A DNA stretch of 64,000 nt. Source: SZUA-229 sp041589175 (GTDB lineage: Bacteria; Pseudomonadota; Gammaproteobacteria; SZUA-229). Positions 32,912 through 42,083 of this stretch are shown here, piece after piece (within the stretch, counting starts at the first letter, position 1; every line of letters starts with the position of its first letter). The stretch covers positions 1 through 64,000 of the forward strand of contig JBFHWF010000001.1 of assembly GCA_041589175.1 (NCBI GenBank), read 5' to 3'. The notes under the pieces were generated by a model. That model was not told where the DNA came from. It worked only from the letters and a program-made list of their open reading frames with translations, and ran no database searches. The translations under genes and the position numbers were made by a program.

Positions 32912-34315
32912 TCAGTCGGTTGAATCCTGGTGTTTTTTCGTATTCAGTTTTTGCCTGAGCTCCTGCCACTGATCCTCAATATAAAACATAAATTTATCGA
33001 TGATAGACTGCGGTGGATTGATCAGTGGTGCTTCGAGATGGAAGCGCTCAAATACCGTATCCAGTTTCTGATAAATCGTTTGCAGGTTAATTTCGTAATC
33101 ACCTGGTTGCAGGTCCTTAATAATCGTGAAGGAAGGATCTTTTTTGTTGTCTTCCAGGTTTAGCAGTGTGAATTCACTATACGGCTTTTTACGCTCATCC
33201 AGCAACATTAACACCAGTGGGTTCAGTCGGCTTTTGTAATTCTGCGCCAGCACCAGCCCTACCGTGCCGTTTTTGAATTCAACCAGACTACCATCTGGAT
33301 ACATGCCAAGGCAGCTGATAAATTTATCGATGAGCTCACTCTGGAAATGTGCTTTGTGCTCGCTGTAAAGTGTTTGCAGTGCTGCATGTGGTGTGAGAAT
33401 GTCATTGTATGGGCGATAACTGCACATCGCATGATAGCTGTCGATAATAGCAGCGATGCGGCCAAACGCCGGAATGCGTTCCTCGACCAGTCCATTCGGG
33501 TATCCACTGCCATCATTTTTTTCGTGATGCGTGCGCACCATATTGACGATATCCTCTTCGATATCATCATCCTGAACCAGTATCTGCAGGCCATACTCGA
33601 CGTGGGTATAGACCAGAGCCATTTCATGATTACTGAGTACACCCTGTTTGCTTAGCAGTTCATCGGGGAGTGATATCTTGCCAATATCCAGTAGCAGGGC
33701 GCCCACGGCAAGGCTACGTATCTGTGAGAGGGGTAAACTCAGAAAACGTCCAAACAGAATCGCACTGACACAACTGTCGATAGCCTGATCATGCTTAAGA
33801 CGGCTATAGCCCTTGAGCCGACAGAGCAGAGGCAGCGCATCACAATTACGCATAATACTGTTAATCAATGGCTCAGCCAGTTGATAGAAATCACTGGATA
33901 AAAACGGCTCATGCTGTTTCAGGTCATCGATTAATACCTGGAATAATTCAGAGGCTTCTTCAAGAATATTACGCGCCTGTGTGATTTCTTCTTGCAGGGG
34001 GACGCTGTTGCGATAACGCGTATGCTGTTTTTTCTGAAGTATACGCTTTTCGATATTGCGGTGTGTAGGAAGCTCAAGGTCTTCTTCCATATAGAATTCA
34101 GCAGGGCTTCCACGGCTGATATCGATATATACTGAACGACAGTATTCTCGAATTGCGTTGAGCTCTTCATCGGTTTTTAGCAGGAATCCCTGTAGCCAGA
34201 ATGGAGTCTCGCGCCAGGGGCGATCCAGGCGTGCAATAAACATCTCTTTTTCAACAAATACAATTGAAACACGTCGTTCGTATTTAGACGAAGGCGCTAT
34301 TTTTTTGCTGTGCAT
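32912..34315 (-). CDS. HD-GYP protein with DUF3391, HD motif degenerate
   Basis: A 467-residue protein with an N-terminal DUF3391 domain (about 10-130) and an HD-GYP domain (about 165-340), plus a C-terminal tail with its own beta-strands. The GYP part is intact (THHEKNDGSGYPNGL, about 265), but the HD dyad reads LLLDIGK instead of LLHDIGK at about 207, so the metal-binding His is missing. Cyclic-di-GMP hydrolysis may be lost or altered. It is a single gene near two other signalling proteins of the window. Confidence 0.88.
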   Translation of the reverse strand: MHSKKIAPSSKYERRVSIVFVEKEMFIARLDRPWRETPFWLQGFLLKTDEELNAIREYCRSVYIDISRGSPAEFYMEEDLELPTHRNIEKRILQKKQHTRYRNSVPLQEEITQARNILEEASELFQVLIDDLKQHEPFLSSDFYQLAEPLINSIMRNCDALPLLCRLKGYSRLKHDQAIDSCVSAILFGRFLSLPLSQIRSLAVGALLLDIGKISLPDELLSKQGVLSNHEMALVYTHVEYGLQILVQDDDIEEDIVNMVRTHHEKNDGSGYPNGLVEERIPAFGRIAAIIDSYHAMCSYRPYNDILTPHAALQTLYSEHKAHFQSELIDKFISCLGMYPDGSLVEFKNGTVGLVLAQNYKSRLNPLVLMLLDERKKPYSEFTLLNLEDNKKDPSFTIIKDLQPGDYEINLQTIYQKLDTVFERFHLEAPLINPPQSIIDKFMFYIEDQWQELRQKLNTKKHQDSTD

Positions 34316-34373
34316 AAGTCGTGCTTAAGAGCTTCAGTTATTGCCGATAGTATCACATGAATTTTTTAAATGG

Positions 34374-35165
34374 CTACTCGGATTTTGGTACGAGATATAC
34401 ATCATAACGTGTATTTTTGCTTTCATAGGTCAGGCTGGGCTGTTTCTCGGCTTCAATAACTGGTGCGCCTTTAGGTCGCTTGACGACGACGCGTTGTCGG
34501 GCACAGTCGCATGCAGCTAACAGTAATTGCGCAGTGTCTTCGTCCTTGCCAATGAGGTTTTGCAGTATCTGCATGTTCTTTTTAACGGATGCAGATTTTT
34601 TGCGTTCGGGGTACATCGGATCCATGTAGACCACATCCGGTCGCTGAGTTTCAGGTAGCTGCCTTAGATATTCGGCAGCATCGGTACAGGTTAGTGTGAA
34701 GCCCTGCTGCAGAATGCTCTGAAACTCGCTATTCAGGCTGGCTCTGTCGAGTCCATCCTGTACCAGCGCGGCAACCACGGGGGAGCGCTCTAGCATAATA
34801 ACCGGGCAACCAAGACAGGCAAGCACGAAGCTGTCTCTGGCAAGCCCCGCTGTGGCATCGATGATGTGGGGCAGTGGCTTACCCTGTTTAATACCTACAG
34901 CCTTTGCGAGTGGCTGCCCCTTGCCACCACCATATTTACGTCGGTGATCCATACTGCCAGCTGTAAAGTCGACATCGATAGACATCTTGTGCTGCCGGTC
35001 GATGAGTACAACTCGGGTTTCTTCGTAGCATAGTGTCAGAGGCGTGGTCGTTTTACTGAGGGGCTGGCAGCTAAGCTGATATTGCTGTGCATAGGTTTCA
35101 GCCTTAGTGCGCTGGGCATTATGGGTGAAACTGATGCTTAAAACGTCGGCGTCAGGTGTTTTCAT
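34374..35165 (-). CDS. rsmJ: 16S rRNA m2G1516 methyltransferase RsmJ
   Basis: A 263-residue protein of the RsmJ (YhiQ) family, which methylates G1516 of 16S rRNA. Family segments: RRKYGGGKGQPLAKAVG, the SAM motif IIDATAGLARDSFVLACLG and the catalytic VVYMDPMYPERKKSASVKK. I start it at 35165 (MKTPDADV), which gives the usual length; the open frame runs another 83 residues upstream through sequence that overlaps the ycaO start and does not resemble the family. Confidence 0.93.
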   Translation of the reverse strand: MKTPDADVLSISFTHNAQRTKAETYAQQYQLSCQPLSKTTTPLTLCYEETRVVLIDRQHKMSIDVDFTAGSMDHRRKYGGGKGQPLAKAVGIKQGKPLPHIIDATAGLARDSFVLACLGCPVIMLERSPVVAALVQDGLDRASLNSEFQSILQQGFTLTCTDAAEYLRQLPETQRPDVVYMDPMYPERKKSASVKKNMQILQNLIGKDEDTAQLLLAACDCARQRVVVKRPKGAPVIEAEKQPSLTYESKNTRYDVYLVPKSE

Positions 35166-35223
35166 AGGGAAAGTGTAATAAGATTCGTGGCTGATTGCAC
35201 CTGAAGACTCTACTCCTGACGAG

Positions 35224-36981
35224 ATGACTAAGGCTATGACTGAAAAGACCTTCATTATCGGTAAAGACCGTGACCTTGAATCCTCTATTGAAACCATGCA
35301 GCAGAAGCTGCGTGACCTGGGTTTCGATATTGAGGAAGCCTCCTGGCTGAATCCTGTGCCAAATGTGTATTCGGTGCATATTCGTGATCGTGAATGTGGC
35401 TTGATGTTTACCAATGGAAAAGGTGCGAGTAAGAAGGCCTGCCTGGCCAGTGCGCTGGGTGAATATTTTGAGCGCCTGAGCTGTAACTATTTCTTCGCAG
35501 ATTTTTACCTCGGTGAAGACTATGCGAATGGTGAATTTGTGCATTACCCCGATGAAAAATGGTTCCCGATTGAAGGCGAGACAATGCCGGATGGTTTGAT
35601 GGATGATGGCCTGTGGCAGTATTACGACCCAGACAGCGTGCTCAGGCCGCAGCAGATTGTGGATACCAATACAGGCAGGGCTGATCGAGGTATCTGCGCG
35701 GTTCCCTATACGCGTCAGCGAGACCAGAAGACCATTTACCTGCCGGTGAATATTATCGGCAACCTGTATGTGAGTAACGGGATGTCGGCGGGTAATACCG
35801 CAGATGAAGCGCGGGTGCAGGGTTTGTCGGAAGTTTTTGAACGTTATGTAAAGAATAAAATTATTGCCGATGGTATATGTTTGCCAGAGGTTCCCGATGA
35901 GGTTCTGTCACGTTTTCCGGGAATCTGTAAATCCATCGATGAATTACGGGGCCACGGATACCATCTGCGAATTGCAGATGCGTCTTTGGGGGGTAAGTTT
36001 CCTGTGATGAGCGTAACATTGATTAACCCCAGGGATGGCTCGGTGTTTGCCTCATTTGGTGCTCACCCCTGTTTCGAGGTTGCGCTGGAAAGAACGGTAA
36101 CTGAACTGTTGCAGGGGCGTGGGCTGGATCAGCTGGATGGATTTCAGCCGCCATCATTTGATCAGGACGAAGTGGCGGATCATCATAACCTGGAAACCCA
36201 CTTTATCGACTCGAGCGGGCTGATATCTTATGATTTTTTCCGCAGCAATCCCGATTATCCATTTGTAGACTGGGACCACAACAGCACAACAGAGAGTGAG
36301 TTCGATTACTGCTGTAAAATTATTCACGATATGGGGCACGATATTTATATCTCCGACTATAACCATCTTGGTGTTTATGCCTGTCGTATTATCGTACCCG
36401 GAATGTCAGATATTTATCCGGTTGATGATCTTGAATGGAGTAACAATAACGAAGGCGTAATGTTTCGTGAAGACATCCTGTCACTGCATAATCTGCAACG
36501 TGAAGACTGGTTGTCCCTGCTAGATCGCCTGGAGGAGGGCGGTTATAACGATGTGCAACGCGTAGCGGAATTTATCGGCGTTGCGCCAGATGCGGGTACT
36601 GCCTGGGCAAGTCTCAGAATTGGCGAGCTCAAGGCGATGCTATGTCTTGCCGCAGAAGATTATGAGCAGGCGATACAGTGGAATGACTGGTGTTTACACA
36701 TGGACCAGCTGAGTGAAGAGCGTATCCGTTTTTATCGTGGTCTTCAGGCGTTGCTGGAAATCAAACTGGAAGATGAGCGTGATGTAAATAACTACGTTGA
36801 TAGCCTTAAGCTGATGTATGGAAATGAGGTGATTGAAACAGGTTTGGCACTGGTTGAAGGCAGGGAAAAATTCCATGGCCTACATAGTCCGGGTCTGAGT
36901 CTTGATGGTTTTAAAACCCATGCAAAACTCCTTGAGGGATACGCCAAACTACACCGCGCTAAAATGACTAACTGGAAATAG
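35224..36981 (+). CDS. ycaO: YcaO, RimO-linked ribosomal protein S12 methylthiolation factor
   Basis: A 585-residue protein of the E. coli YcaO type and length. The ATP-binding YcaO core shows NGKGASKKACLASALGEYFE near residue 60, NGMSAGNTADEARVQGLSEV near 190 and FEVALERTVTELLQGRGLDQ near 285. The C-terminal part holds TPR-like helices (LAAEDYEQAIQWNDW). E. coli YcaO assists RimO in beta-methylthiolation of ribosomal protein S12. No peptide precursor gene adjoins it, so a RiPP-cyclodehydratase role is unlikely. Its 3' end overlaps the M48 gene by 14 bases. Confidence 0.93.
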   Translation: MTKAMTEKTFIIGKDRDLESSIETMQQKLRDLGFDIEEASWLNPVPNVYSVHIRDRECGLMFTNGKGASKKACLASALGEYFERLSCNYFFADFYLGEDYANGEFVHYPDEKWFPIEGETMPDGLMDDGLWQYYDPDSVLRPQQIVDTNTGRADRGICAVPYTRQRDQKTIYLPVNIIGNLYVSNGMSAGNTADEARVQGLSEVFERYVKNKIIADGICLPEVPDEVLSRFPGICKSIDELRGHGYHLRIADASLGGKFPVMSVTLINPRDGSVFASFGAHPCFEVALERTVTELLQGRGLDQLDGFQPPSFDQDEVADHHNLETHFIDSSGLISYDFFRSNPDYPFVDWDHNSTTESEFDYCCKIIHDMGHDIYISDYNHLGVYACRIIVPGMSDIYPVDDLEWSNNNEGVMFREDILSLHNLQREDWLSLLDRLEEGGYNDVQRVAEFIGVAPDAGTAWASLRIGELKAMLCLAAEDYEQAIQWNDWCLHMDQLSEERIRFYRGLQALLEIKLEDERDVNNYVDSLKLMYGNEVIETGLALVEGREKFHGLHSPGLSLDGFKTHAKLLEGYAKLHRAKMTNWK

Positions 36982-37888
36982 TTTGCGTAAACTGGCGTGA
37001 TGTGGATGGGTTTCGCATCGGTTGTTTAAAGCCAGATAACATCTCCAGTCCGAGCAGGCAACGCACCCGGTCCTGTGTGGGTGGGTGTGAGTGTAGCAGT
37101 GCTGGAATCGGCCGATTCCGGCCAGCTGTGAACAGTTCATTAAACCAGTTGCCGTTGTGCTGTTCGATTTTCCGTAAAGCCGATACCATGGCACTCACAT
37201 TTCGTGTGAGCTGTACGGCAATAATATCTGCATAAAATTCTCTTACCCGTGACAGGCATAGCTGCAATAGGGTAGTCATGTTGTAGGCAAGCAGAAGGCT
37301 CAAAATCACCTGCCAGGGAACGGCTATGTCCTGAGAGTGCAGCACAGGGCTGATCGTTAATATTACGAGCCCGAAAGCAGTCAGGCACTGTGTCAGCTGA
37401 CTCATCCGGTTCGCCATATGCATGAGCTGGATATCATCGTGGTAGATGTGTGATAGCTCATGGGCCAGAACCGCCATTAGTTCATCGTGCCCGAATTCAT
37501 TCAGCAATTTCTCACTGACAACAATAATTGACTGGCCTTTGCACTGCAAACTGAAGGCATTAAGTGAAGGCTGGCTGGCGCTATATAGCACAGGTACCCG
37601 AGTGATACCCAGATCAGAGGCTAACTGTGAAAAATCATCAAGAAGTTTGGCATGGGTCGATGACTTAACGGGCTGGCACTGGCTGCAATCGAGAATCTTC
37701 TGTGCGGAGTATTTGCGCATGCCGCTGAATAGGACAATGCCCGCAAGTACCAGTAGTATGGGATCATGGGTGTAGATAATAAGCCCCCAGATAGCACATA
37801 GGAGTAGCCCCATTGCAGTGATAAGCAACAGGCTATACAGGTGCTTTCTGAACTTATAGTCGGCAATGATGGGGGTGTCTTTTGCCAT
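36968..37888 (-). CDS. M48 family membrane metalloprotease
   Basis: A 306-residue peptidase of family M48 (HtpX-like). Two membrane helices lie at about 18-38 and 42-60, two more near 170-200, and the zinc motif is LAHELSHIYHDD (HExxH) near residue 145. The downstream RVREFYADIIAVQL segment supplies the third zinc ligand Glu. Such enzymes degrade misfolded membrane proteins from the cytoplasmic side. It converges on ycaO with a short overlap of the coding ends. Confidence 0.88.
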   Translation of the reverse strand: MAKDTPIIADYKFRKHLYSLLLITAMGLLLCAIWGLIIYTHDPILLVLAGIVLFSGMRKYSAQKILDCSQCQPVKSSTHAKLLDDFSQLASDLGITRVPVLYSASQPSLNAFSLQCKGQSIIVVSEKLLNEFGHDELMAVLAHELSHIYHDDIQLMHMANRMSQLTQCLTAFGLVILTISPVLHSQDIAVPWQVILSLLLAYNMTTLLQLCLSRVREFYADIIAVQLTRNVSAMVSALRKIEQHNGNWFNELFTAGRNRPIPALLHSHPPTQDRVRCLLGLEMLSGFKQPMRNPSTSRQFTQTISS

Positions 37889-38135
37889 GCCACCACTCCA
37901 GAAATCAGGCGGTTAATAGTTACTTAATAGCAGAAAACGGGATACAGTGAAGTCAAATGGCCAATAAACTGGTTTTTGATTGTCTTATCAGTTGATTGTC
38001 ACATTTTTCTCTGTGTAACTTTTTATTTTGTCTATAAGTAACTGAAACGAGTGGGGAAACTGCATTGATCTGTTTCAAGTATAAACAGCGGAAACTGTGT
38101 CACAGTAAAAAAATGTCAATGGCCAGGTTGGGAAT

Positions 38136-38933
38136 ATGATGTGTGTCAGATACTTTGTATTTGTGATGCTTATATTTATGTCTGTTCCGCTACAGGCAAC
38201 AACACAGCATATAGATTCGAACCGAATAGCCAGTCCAGATGCGTATCAACTCGTCAAAGCCGCTATCGATAACTGGCGAGGTGTATCATCCTATGCAGAC
38301 ATGAGTATGACAATTCATCGTCCAGACTGGCAGCGAAGTATGCGAATCAGTAGCTGGACCAGGGGTACTGATCATTCCCTGGTGCGTGTTACTGAGCCGC
38401 GTAAGGATTCAGGAAATGCAACCCTGGTAATTGGCTCACAGATGTGGAGTTACAATCCGCGTATAAATCGTGTAATTAAAATACCATCATCTATGATGAA
38501 TCAGAGCTGGATGGGTTCAGACTTTTCTAATCGTGATATTGCCCGAGAAGACGAAATTCTGGATGAGTATATCCACACACTTGTGTCAACTGAGCTGATA
38601 GAAGAGCAAAAGGTATATACGATTGAATCGGTTCCCAGAGAAACAGCGGCGGTGGTCTGGGGCAGGGAAGTATTACGAATTCGCGATGATGATGTGCTGT
38701 TATCCCATGCTTTTTATGATCAGGATAATCAGCTGGTCAAGATAATGGAAACCGAATCGATTAGCTGGATGTCGGGTAGATCAGTTGCTTCATTGCAGCG
38801 TATGCGCCAGCTGGATAAAGATAATCACTGGACCGAAATTCGTGTACATAAAGTACAGTTTGATGTGCCTCTGTCGGAAAACACGTTCAGCCTGGGTGCG
38901 TTAAGAAACCCGGCATTACAACATCAACCGTAA
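38136..38933 (+). CDS. LolA-like outer-membrane lipoprotein-sorting protein
   Basis: A 265-residue periplasmic protein with a signal peptide (cleaved near PLQA, residue 22) and the LolA/LolB-type half-barrel pattern seen in members of the outer membrane lipoprotein-sorting family: RSMRISSWTRGTDHSLVRVT, a GSQMWSYNPRINRVIKIPSS strand pair and MDFSNRDIAREDE-like SDFSNRDIARED. These proteins bind lipid or lipidated cargo. It opens a five-gene operon with two permeases, an ATPase and an outer-membrane barrel, so it is best read as that system's periplasmic carrier; the cargo is unknown. Confidence 0.82.
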   Translation: MMCVRYFVFVMLIFMSVPLQATTQHIDSNRIASPDAYQLVKAAIDNWRGVSSYADMSMTIHRPDWQRSMRISSWTRGTDHSLVRVTEPRKDSGNATLVIGSQMWSYNPRINRVIKIPSSMMNQSWMGSDFSNRDIAREDEILDEYIHTLVSTELIEEQKVYTIESVPRETAAVVWGREVLRIRDDDVLLSHAFYDQDNQLVKIMETESISWMSGRSVASLQRMRQLDKDNHWTEIRVHKVQFDVPLSENTFSLGALRNPALQHQP

Positions 38934-38959
38934 ACACAGAGTAAGCGGAGTGCTAAACA

Positions 38960-40174
38960 ATGCTAAGCTGGCGCCTGGCATGGCGAAATATCTGGCGACA
39001 CCCTGTACGTACCCAGCTTACGTTGGCTGCGATGGTGTTTTCCAGTGCTCTGCTGGTATTCATGGTGGCAATGCAAACAGGCATGTATGCGATGATGATA
39101 GAAAATACTCTGCGCCTGTCATCGGGACACTACCAGATACAGGCACCAGGTTACCTCGAACACCCCGCCATCAATAAAACTCTGGAGAATGGTCAACAGT
39201 TAGCCGCTGACCTTCGACAACAATATGGCCGCGTGTTTGCTGCGCGGGTACAGGGTTTTGCCTTACTATCATCGGAGCAGCGAAGTTATGCAGCGTTGAT
39301 TAGTGGTGTAGAGCTAAAGTATGAGGCGGATATATCGTCGATCCCCGGCCTGGTTAGCCAAGGGCAGTATCTGCAAAGAGAGTTTGCCCGTGAAATAGTG
39401 TTGGGTGAGGTACTGGCTCGTAATCTCAGGGTTCAGGTCGGTGATGAACTTACCTTATTAAGTAGTGCAAAAGACGGTTCTATTGCGGCAGATGTATTGC
39501 GCATCGTTGGTTTACTACAAACAGCGAATCAGGAACTGGATCGATTACAGGCGCATATCCCTATTGATGTGTTTCAGGATATTTTTTCTATGGGTGAAGA
39601 TGTGCACATGGTCGTGCTGACGGCGCACAACCTTGATGCGAGTGACCGTATCGCTACTCAGCTCAGAGAAAAACATAATCACTTGTTATACAGCTGGCAC
39701 CAGCTTGAGCCAGGCTTAATGCAGGCTATAAAAGCCGACATCAGTTCAGCCGTGATGATGTATGCCGTACTGGTCGTATTAAGTGGTTTTTCTGTTCTTA
39801 ATACTATTCTAATGGCTGTGTTAGAGCGTACCAGAGAATTTGGTATCGTCATGGCACTTGGGGTGCGTGCGGGACAGATCTCGAGGATGATTTTACTGGA
39901 AGCCCTGATGTTGTCACTGCTTGGTCTGCTACTGGGTATGATAGTCGGAGGAGGTATTACTGCTTATTTTGAATTGAATGGCCTGGTTATTCCAGGTTAT
40001 GAAGAAGCTGCAGCAAGATTTAATCTGCCTGAACGAGTATATCCTTCAGTTGATCCTGTCAGTCTGTTAAGTGGCCCTTTATTTGTGTTTGTTTCTGCAT
40101 TGTTTGCAAGCCTCTATCCGGCATTACGTGTTTTACGATTTACGCCAGTACAGGCCATGAGGGCGCGGCCATGA
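38960..40174 (+). CDS. FtsX/LolCE-type ABC permease 1
   Basis: A 404-residue permease with the FtsX/MacB layout: one N-terminal membrane helix (about 18-38), a large periplasmic domain of about 230 residues and three C-terminal helices (about 265-400). The second-helix region contains the hallmark LERTREFGIVMALGVRAGQI. It is 26 bases after the LolA-like gene and overlaps the next permease by four bases (ATGA). Type VII ABC permeases like this drive extraction rather than import. Confidence 0.9.
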   Translation: MLSWRLAWRNIWRHPVRTQLTLAAMVFSSALLVFMVAMQTGMYAMMIENTLRLSSGHYQIQAPGYLEHPAINKTLENGQQLAADLRQQYGRVFAARVQGFALLSSEQRSYAALISGVELKYEADISSIPGLVSQGQYLQREFAREIVLGEVLARNLRVQVGDELTLLSSAKDGSIAADVLRIVGLLQTANQELDRLQAHIPIDVFQDIFSMGEDVHMVVLTAHNLDASDRIATQLREKHNHLLYSWHQLEPGLMQAIKADISSAVMMYAVLVVLSGFSVLNTILMAVLERTREFGIVMALGVRAGQISRMILLEALMLSLLGLLLGMIVGGGITAYFELNGLVIPGYEEAAARFNLPERVYPSVDPVSLLSGPLFVFVSALFASLYPALRVLRFTPVQAMRARP

Positions 40175-41397
40175 TTGAACTGTTATCACGGCTGGCATGG
40201 CGCAACCTCTGGCGTAATCATAGGCGCACCCTGATTATGTTAGGCGCGTTGACCGTTGGTGTGTGGTCGATGATATGGATGACGGCAATGATGCGTGGAA
40301 TGCTCGAACAGATGGTAGAGGATTCAATTAATAATCTCAGCGGCCATATACAGATACATGCCCAGGGTTTTCGTGATGATCCATCCATCAATAACAGCAT
40401 GACCGAGGCAGATGCAGCATTACAAGGTTTTTTTCAAACAGAAGTGATTCAGGCCTGGAGTCAGCGCCTGCGCTTACCAGCAATGATAGCGTCAGAGCGG
40501 CATAGTTTTCCGGTCACAATTGTGGGTATCGATCCGCGCCTGGAACAGGATATGTCATTTATTATGCAAGCCAGGATTGATGGCGAGATGCTTTCATCAT
40601 TATCAGATAATGGCATTTTAGTGGGGGCGCAATTACTTGATAAGCTTGAATCTAGACAGGGAAAACGAATAGTTATTATGACTCAGGACCGTCATAATCA
40701 GATGGCAGATCGTGGCTTCAGAATTAAGGGCGTATACTCAGCGCGGTTACAGTTACTTGAAAAACAGTATGTATTTGTTGGCCTGGCAACTTTGCAGAAA
40801 CTGCTTGATTGTCAGTCATGTGTCTCAGAAACCAGTTTGAAAATTAATGATGAATCACGGCTATTAGCTATCAAACAACAACTCGAAACAAGTCTGCCAG
40901 AGTATGAGATAAAAACCTGGTATGAGCTTGATCCATACACAGAGAGTATGTTGAAAACGATGGATGGATTTATATTCGTATTTATACTTATTATTTTCCT
41001 CGCGCTGTCATTTGGCCTGGTCAATACGCTGGTGATGGCGATTTTCGAGCGCAGTCGTGAAATTTCATTATTACATGCGCTTGGTCTATCACCCGTAAAA
41101 ATAGCGATACAGATTATGTTAGAAGCAGGTATGTTGATTCTGCTGGGTCTGCTGCTTGGAAATCTATTGGCTTTCCTGAGTCTGTGGCCAGTGCGTGAGG
41201 GAATAGATATTTCGATTGTTGGCGAAGGTCTCGACTTTGCCGGTATTAGCAGTGTGCTGAAACCCAGTTTGCTGGTAACAGATGTGTTGCTGGCCAATGT
41301 GACCGTTGCTCTGTTAGGTATGCTGGCTTGCCTGTTACCTGCATGGCGTGCGGCGAGACGAGCACCAGCTAGCGCACTAAGCTGGAGTGACACATGA
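40171..41397 (+). CDS. FtsX/LolCE-type ABC permease 2
   Basis: A 408-residue paralogue of the preceding permease with the same layout: helix near 18-38, periplasmic domain, three helices after about 265. Its hallmark stretch is FERSREISLLHALGLSPVKI. Two distinct permeases beside one ATPase match a LolC/LolE heterodimer. Its start overlaps the previous stop by four bases (ATGA) and its stop overlaps the ATPase start, so translation is coupled. Base composition in this stretch looks AT-richer than the housekeeping genes at 28-30 kb. Confidence 0.9.
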   Translation: MIELLSRLAWRNLWRNHRRTLIMLGALTVGVWSMIWMTAMMRGMLEQMVEDSINNLSGHIQIHAQGFRDDPSINNSMTEADAALQGFFQTEVIQAWSQRLRLPAMIASERHSFPVTIVGIDPRLEQDMSFIMQARIDGEMLSSLSDNGILVGAQLLDKLESRQGKRIVIMTQDRHNQMADRGFRIKGVYSARLQLLEKQYVFVGLATLQKLLDCQSCVSETSLKINDESRLLAIKQQLETSLPEYEIKTWYELDPYTESMLKTMDGFIFVFILIIFLALSFGLVNTLVMAIFERSREISLLHALGLSPVKIAIQIMLEAGMLILLGLLLGNLLAFLSLWPVREGIDISIVGEGLDFAGISSVLKPSLLVTDVLLANVTVALLGMLACLLPAWRAARRAPASALSWSDT

Positions 41398-42083
41398 AAT
41401 CGGTTCATGCAGAACATCTGTATCGAAGTTTTGGTGAGGGAGAGCTTCAGGTTCATGCAATACAGGATCTCAATTTTGATATTGAAGCTGGTGACTTTGT
41501 CTGTCTGGCAGGGCCCTCAGGTTCAGGTAAAACCACGTTATTAAACATGGTCGGTGGGCTGGATTATCCCAGTGCAGGTGTACTTAGAGTTGCAGATGTT
41601 AACCTTTCGAGCCTCAGTATGAATCAACTGGCGGATATGCGTCTGCATCATATTGGTTTTGTATTCCAGTCCTACAACCTGATACCTGTGCTGAGTGCGC
41701 TGGAAAATGTAGAATTTGTTGCACAGTTACAAGGCATGGCGGCGGCAGAACGTCGCGATATGGCAATGCAGATTCTCGAAGATGTTGGACTGAAAGGCCT
41801 GGAATATCGACGGCCGGGTGAATTATCGGGTGGACAACAGCAGCGTGTCGCCGTGGCGCGTGCGATAGTTACACGCCCTGATCTCGTACTAGCGGATGAG
41901 CCCACCGCAAATCTGGATTCGCAGACAGCAGAAAAGCTAATAGACCTGTTTCTTGAGTTAAATCGAAAATCGGGCACCACATTCATATCCTCAACTCACG
42001 ACCCGATGGTAATGCGGCGTGCGCGTCGCTTGATTCGCCTCAGGGATGGTCGTATAGACAGTGACACGCGACAGGACGTATGA
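41394..42083 (+). CDS. LolD-type ABC ATPase
   Basis: A 229-residue ABC ATPase of the LolD/MacB branch: Walker A GPSGSGKTTLLNMVGG (about 40), Q loop FVFQSYNLIPVLSALENVEF, signature LSGGQQQRVAVARAIV, Walker B LVLADEPTANLDS. The Q-loop sequence FVFQSYNLIP is typical of the extruder-type ATPases. It overlaps both neighbours by four bases. It must energise the two FtsX-type permeases before it. Confidence 0.93.
   Translation: MKSVHAEHLYRSFGEGELQVHAIQDLNFDIEAGDFVCLAGPSGSGKTTLLNMVGGLDYPSAGVLRVADVNLSSLSMNQLADMRLHHIGFVFQSYNLIPVLSALENVEFVAQLQGMAAAERRDMAMQILEDVGLKGLEYRRPGELSGGQQQRVAVARAIVTRPDLVLADEPTANLDSQTAEKLIDLFLELNRKSGTTFISSTHDPMVMRRARRLIRLRDGRIDSDTRQDV

Noticed and set aside
34325..34350. GCCGATAG with an upstream TAAG, like a sigma-28 site
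   Set aside because: Spacing is 13 and it points into the 3' end of rsmJ with no gene to serve.
35166..35414. N-terminal extension of rsmJ by 83 codons
   Set aside because: It overlaps the start of ycaO and does not look like the family; the ATG at 35165 gives the normal length.
35224..36981. YcaO as a peptide-antibiotic cyclodehydratase
   Set aside because: Length and C-terminal half match E. coli YcaO and no precursor peptide or partner enzyme gene adjoins it.
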